Counted from the stretch's first letter, positions 19,058 through 29,333 are shown. The stretch is 64,000 nucleotides of DNA from Emergencia timonensis (GCF_900086585.1 NZ_FLKM01000008.1:1375652-1439651); one strand, 5' to 3'. Numbers and translations: made by a program. Notes: a model not told the origin generated them from the sequence alone.

Positions 19058-21037
19058 CTATAAGAACCTGCCGATTTCTTTACGCAGGGAATCCAGGTTA
19101 AAAGGCTTCGGTAGATGACTGTTCATTCCTGCTTTTCTGGTTGCTTCTACATCCTCTGCAAAAGCGTCTGCGGTCATTGCAATAATTGGGATGGCAGAAG
19201 AATCCTGGCGAGGCAGGGTCCTAATCTGGCGAGTTGCTTCATATCCATTCATATTAGGCATTTGTACGTCCATCAGGACAAGGTCGTAATACCCTTCACT
19301 AGACTGGCGGAACTGTGCTACGCCTATCGCGCCATCGGCAGCAGTCTCCACCGATGCGCCCAGTGAGGACAATAACTCAACGGCAATTTCTCTATTAAGC
19401 AGATTGTCTTCAACGAGCAGAATCCGTCTGCCTTGCAGTTGAGGCGAGGTGATTTTTTGCAAAACAGGCTGCTGGCCTGCCAAATAACGCTGAATTCCTG
19501 AGCACAAGGTGGATTTAAACAAAGGCTTTTGCAAGAAGCCGTTGACACCAGCACTTTTTGCCTCCGCTTCAATGTCCACCCAATCATAGGCGGAGGTAAT
19601 TAAAATAGGCACATCTGCATCTGCCTGTCGTCGAATCGCAAGGGAAGTCTGCACGCCATCCATACCGGGCATCTGCCAATCCAGCAGTACGAGATTAAAC
19701 TTTTGACCTGACAGACGTTCCTGCGCCACCGTCTTTACAGCATCGGCTCCGTTCCAGCACCAGAGGGCTTCTGCGCCCAATTCCGCAAGGGTCTGTGCCA
19801 GGTGCTTGCACACGTCGATATCGTTATCTACCACCAAAACTTTTAGACCTTCACAGCTGATTGGTTCCCACCCAAGGGAGTCAATTTTTAAGGGCAATTC
19901 AACACAGAAGGTGGTTCCTTCGCCTAGTTGGCTTTTAACGCTGATTGTGCCGCCAAACAGTTCGGTCAGTTTATGGGTAATTGCCAGTCCCAGTCCGCTG
20001 CCTTCGGTTTTGTCCACACGGCTGTCGCGCTCACGCGTAAAGGCATCAAACAGATAGGGCAGAAACTCAGGCTTAATGCCCATGCCAGTATCAGAAAAGG
20101 TAAAACGAAACAGGGAAGATTCTGGAATTTCACAGGAAAGCTCTTCAATTTCAAATGTAATTTTGCCGCCTTCTGGTGTAAACTTGGAGGCGTTCGATAA
20201 AATATTAATAAAGATTTGACGCAGCCGCAGAGGATCGCTGAACAATTCTTCATGCTCTACATGCAGAAGACGGACATCAAATTGCTGTTTTCGTTCCTTG
20301 ACGGTGGGCTGCATAATCGCCACGACGTTTTCCAGTATGCTAGGCAGCGACACATGTTCCAAATTAATCACTATATTGCCGCTTTCAATTTTCGACATAT
20401 CCAGCACGTCGTTGATGAGACCCAAAAGGTGCTGAGAGGACAGGGCGATTTTTTTCAGGCAATCTTGTGTTTTCGTCGGGTCGTTGATGTGCATCGCCGC
20501 AATCTCAGTCATGCCGATAATTGCGTTCATGGGTGTGCGGATGTCGTGACTCATTTGCGACAGAAAATTCGACTTTGCCCGATTGGCGCTTTCTGCCAGT
20601 TTCAGTGCCTCTGAAAGCTTCCGCTGCATTGCCTTGAGATCAGTGATATCCGTATATATCGTATAGATGACAGGAATCCCTTCAAATATTTCGTCGGTGA
20701 AGCGCCCCGTCACTCGTATCCAGGTCGTCTTTCCACTTTTCACTTGCATGGGACATTCAAATTCATAGCCAGGTTCCTGCTGCTGGTATGCTTTTGTGAT
20801 GATTTCCCCCATAAGGGCGACGGCGTCGGGATCGTTTTTAAAATATTCGTCCACGTGATTATGAAATAACGCCTCATATTCGTCCTTTGTATAACCAATC
20901 AGCCGATAAAAATAGTCGTTAGCCCAGAGGACGGTAAAATGCTCATCAAAGAGGTGCTTGCTTACACTGACGTTCATGAGCGTCATAAAAGCGTTATACT
21001 CATAATCCATTACCTTGTTCGCATAGTTTTTTATCAT
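19058..21037 (-). CDS. hybrid sensor histidine kinase (PAS-HisKA-HATPase-REC-REC)
   Basis: A 659-aa cytoplasmic protein with no membrane span. A PAS domain covers about 20-135 (LFDEHFTVLWANDYFYRLIGY). The dimerisation domain carries the phosphorylated His in MSHDIRTPMNA near 165. The ATP-binding domain has NILSNASKFTPEGG, SDTGMGIKPE and GSGLGLAI. Two receiver domains follow, with phospho-acceptor Asp in LVLLDWQMPGMDG and LVLMDVQMPNMNG, ending in lysines of the KP type. There is no output domain or HPt domain, so the partner is elsewhere. It is the second gene after the GGDEF-EAL gene (29-bp gap), with AAGGAGA before the ATG, so both probably act in one signalling path. Confidence 0.92.
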   Translation of the reverse strand: MIKNYANKVMDYEYNAFMTLMNVSVSKHLFDEHFTVLWANDYFYRLIGYTKDEYEALFHNHVDEYFKNDPDAVALMGEIITKAYQQQEPGYEFECPMQVKSGKTTWIRVTGRFTDEIFEGIPVIYTIYTDITDLKAMQRKLSEALKLAESANRAKSNFLSQMSHDIRTPMNAIIGMTEIAAMHINDPTKTQDCLKKIALSSQHLLGLINDVLDMSKIESGNIVINLEHVSLPSILENVVAIMQPTVKERKQQFDVRLLHVEHEELFSDPLRLRQIFINILSNASKFTPEGGKITFEIEELSCEIPESSLFRFTFSDTGMGIKPEFLPYLFDAFTRERDSRVDKTEGSGLGLAITHKLTELFGGTISVKSQLGEGTTFCVELPLKIDSLGWEPISCEGLKVLVVDNDIDVCKHLAQTLAELGAEALWCWNGADAVKTVAQERLSGQKFNLVLLDWQMPGMDGVQTSLAIRRQADADVPILITSAYDWVDIEAEAKSAGVNGFLQKPLFKSTLCSGIQRYLAGQQPVLQKITSPQLQGRRILLVEDNLLNREIAVELLSSLGASVETAADGAIGVAQFRQSSEGYYDLVLMDVQMPNMNGYEATRQIRTLPRQDSSAIPIIAMTADAFAEDVEATRKAGMNSHLPKPFNLDSLRKEIGRFL

Positions 21038-21066
21038 TTATACAGTCTCCTTATTACAGTGTAACA

Positions 21067-23751
21067 CTACAGGTATTTTTTCTCGTATTCTCCAATAGGG
21101 ATCGGTTTGCTGAACAGAAAACCTTGGACTAGTTCCACGCCGCATGCCCGCAGCACATCCAACTGTTCTACCGTTTCAATTCCTTCCGCTACCACCTCAA
21201 TGTGCATTCTCCTGCAGATTCCTATAATTGTTTCCACGACGGTCCTTGCCTTTGCGTTGTTGGCCACATCGTCTATCAGACTTTTATCCAGCTTGAGAAC
21301 ATCGAAATCCACTTTAGATAGCAGTGCTAGGTTGGCGTACTCCGTTCCAAAATCGTCGATGGAGACTAAAAATCCTTCCTGCCTGAGTGCTTGAATCAGA
21401 TTCTGCAGATCCAAAAAGTCTGCCACCTGGGCAGTCTCCGTAAGCTCTACCTCCAGGCAGTGTTTTTCTACGCCATACTTCTGGCACAAGGCAGAAAGCT
21501 GAGCAACAAAGTCTGGCTGAGAAAGAGAGCAGCGGGAAAAGTTGACCGAAATGGGGAGCGTGCGTACGCCTCTCTTTTGCCATTCCTGCAGCTGCACACA
21601 AATTTGTTCAAAAACATAAAAATCTATCTGACTAACTGTCTGACTCTCCTCCAATAGCGGGAGAAAATTGCCCGGCAGCACCAGAGAGCCGGAGCGTGAA
21701 TAATAGCGGATCAGAGCTTCTGCACCCACGGCGGAACCCTGAAAGGAGACTTTAGGCTGCAGATAGACCACAAATCGATCCTGGAGGATTTCCTCTCGCA
21801 GAATTTCCGGATCTGAGAGTCGCAATACCTCGTCACTGTGATGACGATAACGTTTGCTGGCAGGATTTTTGCGATAAAAATCCTTCTTGTCCTCGTACAT
21901 CTGTGCATCGGCATCGGCCACAAGCTGCTGTACATCCTGATACTGGGTGGTCCACTGGGAGCCAATTGCAGCGCGGCAAAGCCCGCCGTTTCTAAAGCGG
22001 CTGCGCAAAATAGAGACTTGATACTCGAAAGTGTCTCGATCCAGATTTGGGCAAATAATGACAAATTCATCTCCGCCTATACGATAGAAGTCAGCCGCTT
22101 GAAAGACTTCTCGCATCTGTCTAGCACACTCCGCCAGCACCTGATCTCCAAAAGCATGTCCTTTTTGGTCGTTGATATCCTTTAGGCCGTTTATATCCAA
22201 ATATACGACCCCCATTGGACCAGACATATCGGAGAGTCTGCTGCAGTCCTCCATGTACCGATTGCGATTATAGAAGGAAGTGAGAGTATCATAGTAGCTC
22301 AAATGATATAGTTTCTGCTCATCCTCTGTGCGGCGGTAGGCAAGCATAAGGAAATAACACAGTGTCTGTAACAGCGATGCGATGCTCCTTATGCGCTCCG
22401 GCGGCGGGTTGTCCACGCCTACCAGGCCAAAAAGCTGGCCATCCAGTTCCATAGGAGCGGCTACAAGGCTGTGGATACCTTGGCCGTGCAATAGCTGGTA
22501 TTCTTCTGGATAAGTTTGCCGCAGCTCTTCCAGGTCCTCTAGTATCACGCACTCCTGCCTGCTAAAGGCAGGCTGCCAGCTTTCGATGGAGGACATTGGA
22601 AGCGCCTGGAGCATCTCCTGCTGGGGAGAAACGCCGTCTCTGCACCATTCATAATCATTGTATAGCAAGTTGTCGCGCACTGTTGCCAGGTAGGCGCGGT
22701 CTGCAGCTAAAAATATGCCAAGGTCCTTTAGCACAGCTGGAATGGATTTTCCGATATCCTGTTCCCGGTACAAAGTGCGTACACACGCCATAATCATGGA
22801 TTCTGCGTCCAGAGCCGTTTTTAGAGACTGCTTTTCCGCCTCTGTCTCCGTAATATCAAAGGCAATCTCTAACCGCGCAGAACGTCCTTCCCACTGAATC
22901 AGACGGTCTTTCAGCAGGTAGTGCCTTTTAGTGAGCGGGTTAGTAGTCTCCCAGGTATAATTCTCCCCGGATTTAAGAAAAGAGGTCGTACAGAAGTCAC
23001 AAGGAGCGTCTTTTCCCTGTAGAGCTGTGTAACACTTCTGTCCGGATAGCTCTGTAATACCAAAGGTTTTTCGTCCCGCTTCGTTTATGTACAGCAGTTC
23101 GTAGGTTATTGGATCGGCAATATACATCAGTTCAGAGACCTGATCCATCGGAGCGCGCAAATCCTGAGACATCTGTTCTAATTTTTCACTTTCTACTCTG
23201 TTGGCATCCTCTGCTTGAATCAGCACCTTCTGTCTGCGAGACTGTATCCAAGCCAGCAGAGCCGCTAGCAGCAGAAAAACAGCGCCAAAGACAATCAGGA
23301 TTAACTCTGCCTGCTGTACCTGTTTCTCTGCATAAATCTCCGCAGCCAAGACGGCTTGGTCTGCCAAAGAAAAGTAGTTTTCACTGAGTGTATAGAGCCG
23401 TGTGCCATTCGCCCCCTGGCGTACTGCTCGGATTTCGTCCTTTAAACTATCCCATTGCGTCTGCATCTGATCGATCAGTTCCTGATAGTCATCGTCATCA
23501 AGATATTCCAGGCTGTTTTTTCCCTTGCCGGAAGCAAGTTCTGTAAGGATGCCATCTAGCCGCTGAAACAGCCTATCGTTGGGCTCTCCATGCAGTTCCT
23601 GCTTGACCAGCCGCTGGGTAGCTCCCCGCACTACGCCCGTATAATTGATGATCCGTGCATTTCCCTGAAGGCTATGGATTGTCAAAATCGAGAGCAGGCT
23701 GGAAACAAGTAACGCTATGGTGAGAAGCGTCGGTATAATTCGTCTTTGCAT
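21067..23751 (-). CDS. membrane GGDEF-EAL protein with PAS and GAF domains
   Basis: An 894-aa cyclic-di-GMP turnover protein. Membrane spans at about 5-25 and 148-170 enclose an extracytoplasmic sensor. A PAS domain (about 205-305) contains Cys residues in KCYTALQGKDAPCDFC. A GAF domain follows (about 315-470). The cyclase motif RIGGDEFVII is intact. In the EAL domain AEALIRY, NFSR, VELTET, DDFG and GFLFSKP are present, but the usual DDFGTGY is DDFGTEY. It may have both activities or use one as a sensor. First gene of a two-gene unit with the histidine kinase. GGAGG lies a few bases before the ATG at 23751. Confidence 0.9.
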   Translation of the reverse strand: MQRRIIPTLLTIALLVSSLLSILTIHSLQGNARIINYTGVVRGATQRLVKQELHGEPNDRLFQRLDGILTELASGKGKNSLEYLDDDDYQELIDQMQTQWDSLKDEIRAVRQGANGTRLYTLSENYFSLADQAVLAAEIYAEKQVQQAELILIVFGAVFLLLAALLAWIQSRRQKVLIQAEDANRVESEKLEQMSQDLRAPMDQVSELMYIADPITYELLYINEAGRKTFGITELSGQKCYTALQGKDAPCDFCTTSFLKSGENYTWETTNPLTKRHYLLKDRLIQWEGRSARLEIAFDITETEAEKQSLKTALDAESMIMACVRTLYREQDIGKSIPAVLKDLGIFLAADRAYLATVRDNLLYNDYEWCRDGVSPQQEMLQALPMSSIESWQPAFSRQECVILEDLEELRQTYPEEYQLLHGQGIHSLVAAPMELDGQLFGLVGVDNPPPERIRSIASLLQTLCYFLMLAYRRTEDEQKLYHLSYYDTLTSFYNRNRYMEDCSRLSDMSGPMGVVYLDINGLKDINDQKGHAFGDQVLAECARQMREVFQAADFYRIGGDEFVIICPNLDRDTFEYQVSILRSRFRNGGLCRAAIGSQWTTQYQDVQQLVADADAQMYEDKKDFYRKNPASKRYRHHSDEVLRLSDPEILREEILQDRFVVYLQPKVSFQGSAVGAEALIRYYSRSGSLVLPGNFLPLLEESQTVSQIDFYVFEQICVQLQEWQKRGVRTLPISVNFSRCSLSQPDFVAQLSALCQKYGVEKHCLEVELTETAQVADFLDLQNLIQALRQEGFLVSIDDFGTEYANLALLSKVDFDVLKLDKSLIDDVANNAKARTVVETIIGICRRMHIEVVAEGIETVEQLDVLRACGVELVQGFLFSKPIPIGEYEKKYL

Positions 23752-23938
23752 TACATCGCCTCCGATTAATTAGATTATTGTTCTCTAGTATCAGTTCATC
23801 GAGCAAAATACCTTGCTCATGTATATATGTCTTTGCGTTTTATTATAAAGCATTTAGCTGAATAAATAAAGCCCGGTTCAAAAATATTTCTCTATGTCAA
23901 CGGCATTGCTTACAAAAGATCTAAAAAAGAAGTGCAGA

Positions 23939-23967
23939 TTGATTTCGGTCTTGCCAGCAAGTATAAT
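23939..23967 (+). promoter_or_regulatory. promoter of the NimA-like / tag unit
   Basis: TTGATT (23939-23944), 17 bp, TATAAT (23962-23967), 46 bp before the first start. The upstream gap back to 23752 shows nothing else of note. Confidence 0.7.
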
Positions 23968-24013
23968 ATAAAGTAATGAATCGAACTCTTTTTAGAAGAA
24001 GTGGAGAATGAAT

Positions 24014-24523
24014 ATGAATAGAGGAATTACCCGCCGTGAACGTGAAGTAACAGACAGAGATGAGATGATAGAAATCCTGAAAAAATGCAGGATTTTGCAC
24101 TTGGGCCTCGTAGATGGCGATACACCTTATGTGGTGCCCATGAACTACGGCTATACCATGGAGGAGGGCAAGCTGACCCTGTATCTGCATGGAGCAACCC
24201 AGGGACGCAAGATTGAGGTGATGCGGAACAATCCAAAGGTATTTTTTGAAATGGAGTGTGATGTTCTAGCCTTTGACGGAAACGCAGCCTGCCAATACGG
24301 CACCTCCTACGCTTCTATTATGGGAGAAGGCAGGGCGGAGATTTTAGAAGATACGGAAGAAAAGAAAGAAGCTCTCTCCATTTTCATGAAATCTCAGACG
24401 GGCAAAGACTTTGTCTTTCAGGACAAGATGGTTTCTGTGGTTCATGTAATCAAAATACATGTCGCAGAATATACGGCAAAACGGCGGCCGCTGCCGCCTG
24501 CAATGCAGAAAGCGACAGAATAG
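24014..24523 (+). CDS. NimA-like pyridoxamine-phosphate-oxidase-fold flavoprotein
   Basis: A 169-aa FMN-binding split-barrel protein. The fold signs are ILHLGLVDGDTPYVVPMNYGY, then LYLHGATQGRKIEVMRNNPKVFFEME and the later YASIMGEGRAEIL. Members include NimA nitroimidazole reductases and general flavin reductases; the specific substrate cannot be read from the sequence. The second of two ATGs is chosen because GTGGAG lies seven bases before 24014 and too close to 24008. It is followed 15 bp later by tag, probably in one transcript. Confidence 0.85.
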   Translation: MNRGITRREREVTDRDEMIEILKKCRILHLGLVDGDTPYVVPMNYGYTMEEGKLTLYLHGATQGRKIEVMRNNPKVFFEMECDVLAFDGNAACQYGTSYASIMGEGRAEILEDTEEKKEALSIFMKSQTGKDFVFQDKMVSVVHVIKIHVAEYTAKRRPLPPAMQKATE

Positions 24524-24538
24524 AGGAGGAATCTGAGC

Positions 24539-25123
24539 ATGAGCAAATGTACATGGTGTCAATCTGACATCCTTTCAGAAGCCTATCACGATGAGGAGTG
24601 GGGTATTCCGCTCCACGATGACCGTAAACACTTTGAATACTTATTGATGGAAGTCATGCAGTGCGGTCTAAGCTGGAATTTAATGTTAAAGAAGCGGGAG
24701 ACTTTTCGAATGTGCTTTGACGATTTTGACTATGATAAGATTGCGTTATATGACGAACAAAAGATCAGGTCCATCATGCTGACAGAGAATATGATCAAGT
24801 CGGAACGAAAGATTCGCGCAATTATCAACAACGCGATACAGTATAGGAAGATCATAGACGAGTTTGGCACTTTTGATGAATTTCTATGGGCCTACAGCAA
24901 ACACAAGACCATTGTATATCAAAGTCATCAAAAACAGCATGTAGCAAGCAACGAGCTGTCTGACCTAGTGAGCAAAGAATTGAAACAGAGGGGATTTAAG
25001 TATCTGGGTTCGATTACGGTTTACTCCCATCTGCAGGCCTGCGGTATCATCAACGATCACGAAAAGAAATGTTTTCAATATCAATATATTATGGAGAATT
25101 ATCCTGTGGAAATTCAAGAATGA
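24539..25123 (+). CDS. tag: DNA-3-methyladenine glycosylase I
   Basis: A 194-aa base-excision repair enzyme that removes 3-methyladenine from DNA. The N-terminal zinc site residues appear in KCTWCQ. The conserved YHDEEWGIPLHDD and LMEVMQCGLSWNLMLKKRE segments and the C-terminal GIINDH (zinc-ligand His) match Tag. AGAGGAGGA precedes the ATG. Length is normal for the family. The upstream flavoprotein gene shares its promoter. Confidence 0.95.
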   Translation: MSKCTWCQSDILSEAYHDEEWGIPLHDDRKHFEYLLMEVMQCGLSWNLMLKKRETFRMCFDDFDYDKIALYDEQKIRSIMLTENMIKSERKIRAIINNAIQYRKIIDEFGTFDEFLWAYSKHKTIVYQSHQKQHVASNELSDLVSKELKQRGFKYLGSITVYSHLQACGIINDHEKKCFQYQYIMENYPVEIQE

Positions 25124-25485
25124 AACGAAAAGGACTGTCTGCATAACTGTATTACCGTATACTGCGTAAACTATCGCGTTTATATACAAGTTTCCGCGAG
25201 CAACAGGGATGAGTTATTTAATGAGTTGCAGAACAGGAAGAGCAATATTGGGGAACGATGAAAGAGAAAAGAAAACGTCCGCTTGATAAATTTGCTAAGA
25301 CTTTAGATAACATCTGTACGATTGGACAGATACTCTGTTTTATTACTCTTTTTATTCTTGTAATTTTGTCATTTGCAAGACCGTCGGCTATAATGAGGAA
25401 TACACAAGGAATAAACCTAAAGAGACAGCGCTCTAACAAAAGAACGCCCTCTTTAGGTTTATTCCTTTCTTCCATTCTCTATTCT
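25124..25485. other. gap with a strong bidirectional terminator
   Basis: No gene is well supported. A hairpin with an 18-bp stem (arms 25408-25425 and 25449-25466, AGGAATAAACC/GGTTTATTCCT at the ends) separates tag from the converging permease gene. Three to four tandem copies of ATTCTCT lie at about 25475-25500, up to the end of the permease gene. A possible small membrane peptide beginning at 25258 runs through the hairpin and is not accepted. Confidence 0.7.
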
Positions 25486-28400
25486 CTATTCTCTATTCTT
25501 TAACACATCTACCGGTGCCAGCTTTCTGAGCCGTCTCATTAGAACAATACGAATCATCAGATAAGACAAGAGGATGCTGATATAGACGATTCCATAAAGT
25601 ACAGGCGGCCAGGTCATATCGATTCCACAGGCTACGTTAGCGATGAAGAACGGATAGACGGCATCCATGAGCAGCTTCGCTATGGGGATGACAGCCAGAG
25701 CGCCTACTGCAACCAAAAGGAAGTTGCCGTCAAGATAGAGTTTGCGGATTTCTCGGCTTCGATAACCGAAGATTTTCATCAGCGCGATACTTTCTGCAGA
25801 CCTATTTACCATGACCTTCATCATCTGATACATGACAATCAAAAAGAGCATCAAAGCGACCGTAATCAGCATGGTTACCAGTGGTGCCATGATATCCATG
25901 AAAATTTCTGCACTTTTTTTGATATCATCTTTGGTAGTGACAGAATAGAGCCTGCCTGCATCTATATCCAATTCACGATTGGCATAGACCACATTGTAAT
26001 AATCATCTTCCTGGCCGAAAAGGGCACGCATACTATCCAAATCCATGAAACAGGAAAGTCCCACCGAATAAGGAACGACCTCCTTTACAGTAAATCCAAA
26101 GTCCCTCTCATTGATCTCATCGCTGAAGAGAACCTTGTCGCCGGCAGACAGACCGTACTTTTTGGCGACAGAAGAAGATATGCTGATTTCATTCTTGCGC
26201 TGGCTTTTGATAACCGGAAAATATGGGTTTGTTTCGTCAATTCCGATGAAGCTGACTTCCTTATTATAGCCGTATACTTCTTTCTTCAATCCTTCTACAT
26301 AAGCGCCATGTCCGTCAGCAGGTATAGTTTTGTCGGGGTATTTGTACTGATACATATAGGTATACTTCGTGTCCTGGATATTCTGTACTTTTACGTTATG
26401 GCAAAGGGCATAGCAATTGAGGCCCAGTATTAAAATCAGCAGTGAAACGAACATGCCGGCAAGGACGGCCAGACAACTGCGTTTTTCCCGCAGAAACTGC
26501 CTTATTTGAAAGGCTCTCATAAAACCAAAACCGGACAGCTTTACTTGATTGACCTTTTTGACCGGCTGCTCTTTGCGCAGCAGAGAGAGTGCGCTGCGGT
26601 TCAGTCTCTTTCGGATGACTAATTGGTTGACGGCAAAAGCAATCAGCGGTGGCAATAGAAGTCCATAGGCGAGCAGATAAGGGCTGTAGGCGATTTCCAC
26701 CGCAGGGATTGAGAAATAGGTGCGTGATTGATCTGCCATCAAATAGATGCCAAAGTCTGAGTAGCCCAGCGCTGTTCCCAGGATACCGCCGAAGAGGCAC
26801 AGCACGACAGGCAGCATGGTGTAGTGGAGCATGAGCTGACGACGTTTTGCTCCCAAAGCATAAAGGGCGCCAATCACGGTGCTTTCACGATCGATAGAGT
26901 GGATTACGAAGACAGAAATCACGTAAGTAATCAGAATCAAGACGACGATGCCAGCCATAATGCCGATGTTAATATTGACCTGCACATCGTTGTTGGCACC
27001 TTTGATTCTTGGATTATCTTTCCCTAGGACGAAATCTGTAAGATTGTGAATCTCAAAAGGAGCGTATTGATTCAGCAAACCATTTGTCTTTGTTTGCAGC
27101 GCTTTTGTTGCCGAATAAAATGCACTGCTATTCTCATACAGTGATTTTGTAGTGTCTGTCAAAGCTTGAGATCCCTCTGCAATCTGTCTGAAGCCGTCAG
27201 AAATCTGAGAAACACTGTCGGCGTAGGCTGAAATACTGTTGTCTAGTCGTTCATATTCCTTTCGCAGATGTGTCACTGCATTGCCCAATTTCTTAAGATC
27301 GGCATCAAACTCTTTTAGGGCTTTGGACAAGGAGGCCATGGAAATATCAAAGGCTTTGAAGTTTTTGCTCAAGTCTGCAGAGCCTTTTGCGGCTTCTGTT
27401 AAATATGTGCTGACATCTGTCAAATAAGATTCCATGGTGCCAAGCAGAATCTGCGCATCATGCGACAGCGCTGAAGGATTCATCCCCGCATCTCTTAGAG
27501 TCGATTTAGCCATCGACTCAAAATTAGCAAAGGTTACTTGGCGGGAACGCCTCTGCAGAGTAGTATCCAATTTCTGCGTACCTGTCAGAAGGCGAGCAGA
27601 CACATCACGCATCTTTTGAATAGAAGAAGAGGAGAAAGAAAGCTTGTTTACTGCTGATTCCAGTTTTTTCAATGCAGAGAGAATTTCTTTAGAGCCACTC
27701 GTCAGACTGCCGTTATTTTGCTGCAGCGCAGAAAGACCTGCGTATACCTGCTGTATGCCGGTATTTAAGTCAGTTGATCCATCGGAAAGGCCTTTCAGGG
27801 CGTCGTCTATTTCCTCTGCGCCCTCAGAAAGCCGCTTAACATCTTCAGAAATTTCTTCCCGACCGGCAGACGAATCTTTCACCATCTGTCTAAAGTAGGG
27901 GTTCTTTACCTGGTTTGGGACAATTTGAATTTCTGCTAAGTAGTCCTGCAATTGGGCAGCTTTTGCACCGCGGCCCAGACGATAGCTATAGCGGTATTCT
28001 TCACCGCGCATAATTTCCTTGCTGGATGTCAGCTTTGCATAAGCCTCTGGTGTCACAAAGGCGGTGCCAAAGGCTTTTCCATCTGCGGAAACAGCGGACA
28101 TGGTCTGCAGACAGCAGTCATAGTCAGGGGAGGTGGCGATGCCTGTAATCGTATAATTTGTGCCGGAGACAGACAGCGTATCGCCAGGCGAAAGGCCGTG
28201 AGCGTCAGCATAAAGCCGCTCGAGAACAATCTCCCTGTCAGCTGCCGCCTGATGGCCTTGTTCCAGTTCTAAAAGATTGATTTTTTTACGATTCCTCATA
28301 ACCCGCAGGATGGAATCGTCTTCCATTGCTAGATCAAGTGAGAAACAGGCCTCCAAGGTAATACCCATGGCTTCAATCTCTGAAATTGCGACCGGATCTA

Positions 28401-28602
28401 AAGGAAGAAACAGACCGAACTGACCGTCTTCCAGATGGTTTTTCGCTGCTTTTTGGTTCACTGTCGTTATGACACTTTTTGCTGAAGCCACGGTGCTGAT
28501 TACAATGAACATGGAAAGCACAATGAGCAAAAAAAGGGTCAGATAGCGGAACAGATTGGCTTTTAGATCGCGCACGGTGCGCCTGAGCAATATCTTCTGC
28601 AT
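25486..28602 (-). CDS. ABC transporter permease, FtsX/MacB type with long coiled-coil insert
   Basis: A 1,038-aa permease. It begins with a basic end and a span (LFRYLTLFLLIVLSMFIVIS), then a large extracytoplasmic region. Residues about 240-520 are rich in S/D/L repeats of coiled-coil type (SEGAEEIDDALKGLSDGSTD, ISDGFRQIAEGSQALTDTT), as in YhgE/Pip-like proteins. Two sets of FtsX-like spans follow, near 555-690 and 905-1038. It starts 12 bp after the ATPase gene and, with it, forms an exporter or membrane-stress device. Regulated by the TetR-type protein through operators upstream of the ATPase gene. The substrate is unknown. Confidence 0.85.
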   Translation of the reverse strand: MQKILLRRTVRDLKANLFRYLTLFLLIVLSMFIVISTVASAKSVITTVNQKAAKNHLEDGQFGLFLPLDPVAISEIEAMGITLEACFSLDLAMEDDSILRVMRNRKKINLLELEQGHQAAADREIVLERLYADAHGLSPGDTLSVSGTNYTITGIATSPDYDCCLQTMSAVSADGKAFGTAFVTPEAYAKLTSSKEIMRGEEYRYSYRLGRGAKAAQLQDYLAEIQIVPNQVKNPYFRQMVKDSSAGREEISEDVKRLSEGAEEIDDALKGLSDGSTDLNTGIQQVYAGLSALQQNNGSLTSGSKEILSALKKLESAVNKLSFSSSSIQKMRDVSARLLTGTQKLDTTLQRRSRQVTFANFESMAKSTLRDAGMNPSALSHDAQILLGTMESYLTDVSTYLTEAAKGSADLSKNFKAFDISMASLSKALKEFDADLKKLGNAVTHLRKEYERLDNSISAYADSVSQISDGFRQIAEGSQALTDTTKSLYENSSAFYSATKALQTKTNGLLNQYAPFEIHNLTDFVLGKDNPRIKGANNDVQVNINIGIMAGIVVLILITYVISVFVIHSIDRESTVIGALYALGAKRRQLMLHYTMLPVVLCLFGGILGTALGYSDFGIYLMADQSRTYFSIPAVEIAYSPYLLAYGLLLPPLIAFAVNQLVIRKRLNRSALSLLRKEQPVKKVNQVKLSGFGFMRAFQIRQFLREKRSCLAVLAGMFVSLLILILGLNCYALCHNVKVQNIQDTKYTYMYQYKYPDKTIPADGHGAYVEGLKKEVYGYNKEVSFIGIDETNPYFPVIKSQRKNEISISSSVAKKYGLSAGDKVLFSDEINERDFGFTVKEVVPYSVGLSCFMDLDSMRALFGQEDDYYNVVYANRELDIDAGRLYSVTTKDDIKKSAEIFMDIMAPLVTMLITVALMLFLIVMYQMMKVMVNRSAESIALMKIFGYRSREIRKLYLDGNFLLVAVGALAVIPIAKLLMDAVYPFFIANVACGIDMTWPPVLYGIVYISILLSYLMIRIVLMRRLRKLAPVDVLKNRE

Positions 28603-28614
28603 AGCGGCCTCCTT

Positions 28615-29313
28615 TTACCATTCCAGCTTTTCAGCAGGAATTCGATTGGTATTAACATATTCTTCATAAATCTGGCCGTCTCTGATTTTGATGACTTTAT
28701 GTGTCATGCTGCTGATGATATCATTGTGGGTAACAATCAGCATGGTGGTTTTAAATCTCTGATTAATATCTTCCAAAAGCTGCAGTATTTCTTTTGCTGT
28801 TTTAGAATCCAGAGCGCCAGTCGGTTCGTCGCAGAGAAGCAGCTTTGGCCTTTTAATCAAGGCGCGAGCCAAAGAGCAGCGCTGCTGCTGACCGCCGGAG
28901 AGCTGAGAAGGAAATTTACTTCGATGTTCGGTCAAACCCAGAATTTCCAAAAGCTCGTTTATATCCAGCGGTGATTCTGAAAGGTAACTGCAGACTTCAA
29001 TATTCTCCTGCACTGTCAGGTTTGGAATCAAGTTGTAAAATTGAAAGACAAATCCTAAAGTATCGCGGCGATAGTCCGAAAGGGCGTCCTGCGACAGAGT
29101 CGTGATGTCTCTATTCTCGATTTGTATACTGCCGCTGTCAACTGTATCCAGGCCGCCGACAGCATTTAGAAGAGTAGATTTACCGGAGCCGGATGGCCCC
29201 AGGATCGCGCATATTTGGCCTTTCTGAACTTGTGTAGTGATGCCGTCTAATACCTGGACGAAGCTGCTGCCTTCGCCGTAGCTTTTCTTAATGTTATTTA
29301 TGGTTATGTACAT
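28615..29313 (-). CDS. ABC transporter ATP-binding protein (MacB/LolD type)
   Basis: A 232-aa ATPase. Walker A GPSGSGKST, Q-loop FVFQFYNLIP, signature LSGGQQQRCSLARAL, Walker B LLLCDEPTGALD and H-loop IVTHN are all intact. It pairs with the large permease gene 12 bp downstream. Two adjacent ATGs exist; the second (29313) has the better distance to GAGGAGG, the first is at 29316. TetR-like operators lie 20-50 bp upstream. Confidence 0.93.
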   Translation of the reverse strand: MYITINNIKKSYGEGSSFVQVLDGITTQVQKGQICAILGPSGSGKSTLLNAVGGLDTVDSGSIQIENRDITTLSQDALSDYRRDTLGFVFQFYNLIPNLTVQENIEVCSYLSESPLDINELLEILGLTEHRSKFPSQLSGGQQQRCSLARALIKRPKLLLCDEPTGALDSKTAKEILQLLEDINQRFKTTMLIVTHNDIISSMTHKVIKIRDGQIYEEYVNTNRIPAEKLEW

Positions 29314-29333
29314 CATAAAACCTCCTCGAAATA

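Noticed and set aside
25258..25503. 81-residue frame with one hydrophobic segment after tag
   Set aside because: It reads through a strong terminator hairpin and into the end of the converging permease gene; no family resemblance and only a weak ribosome site.
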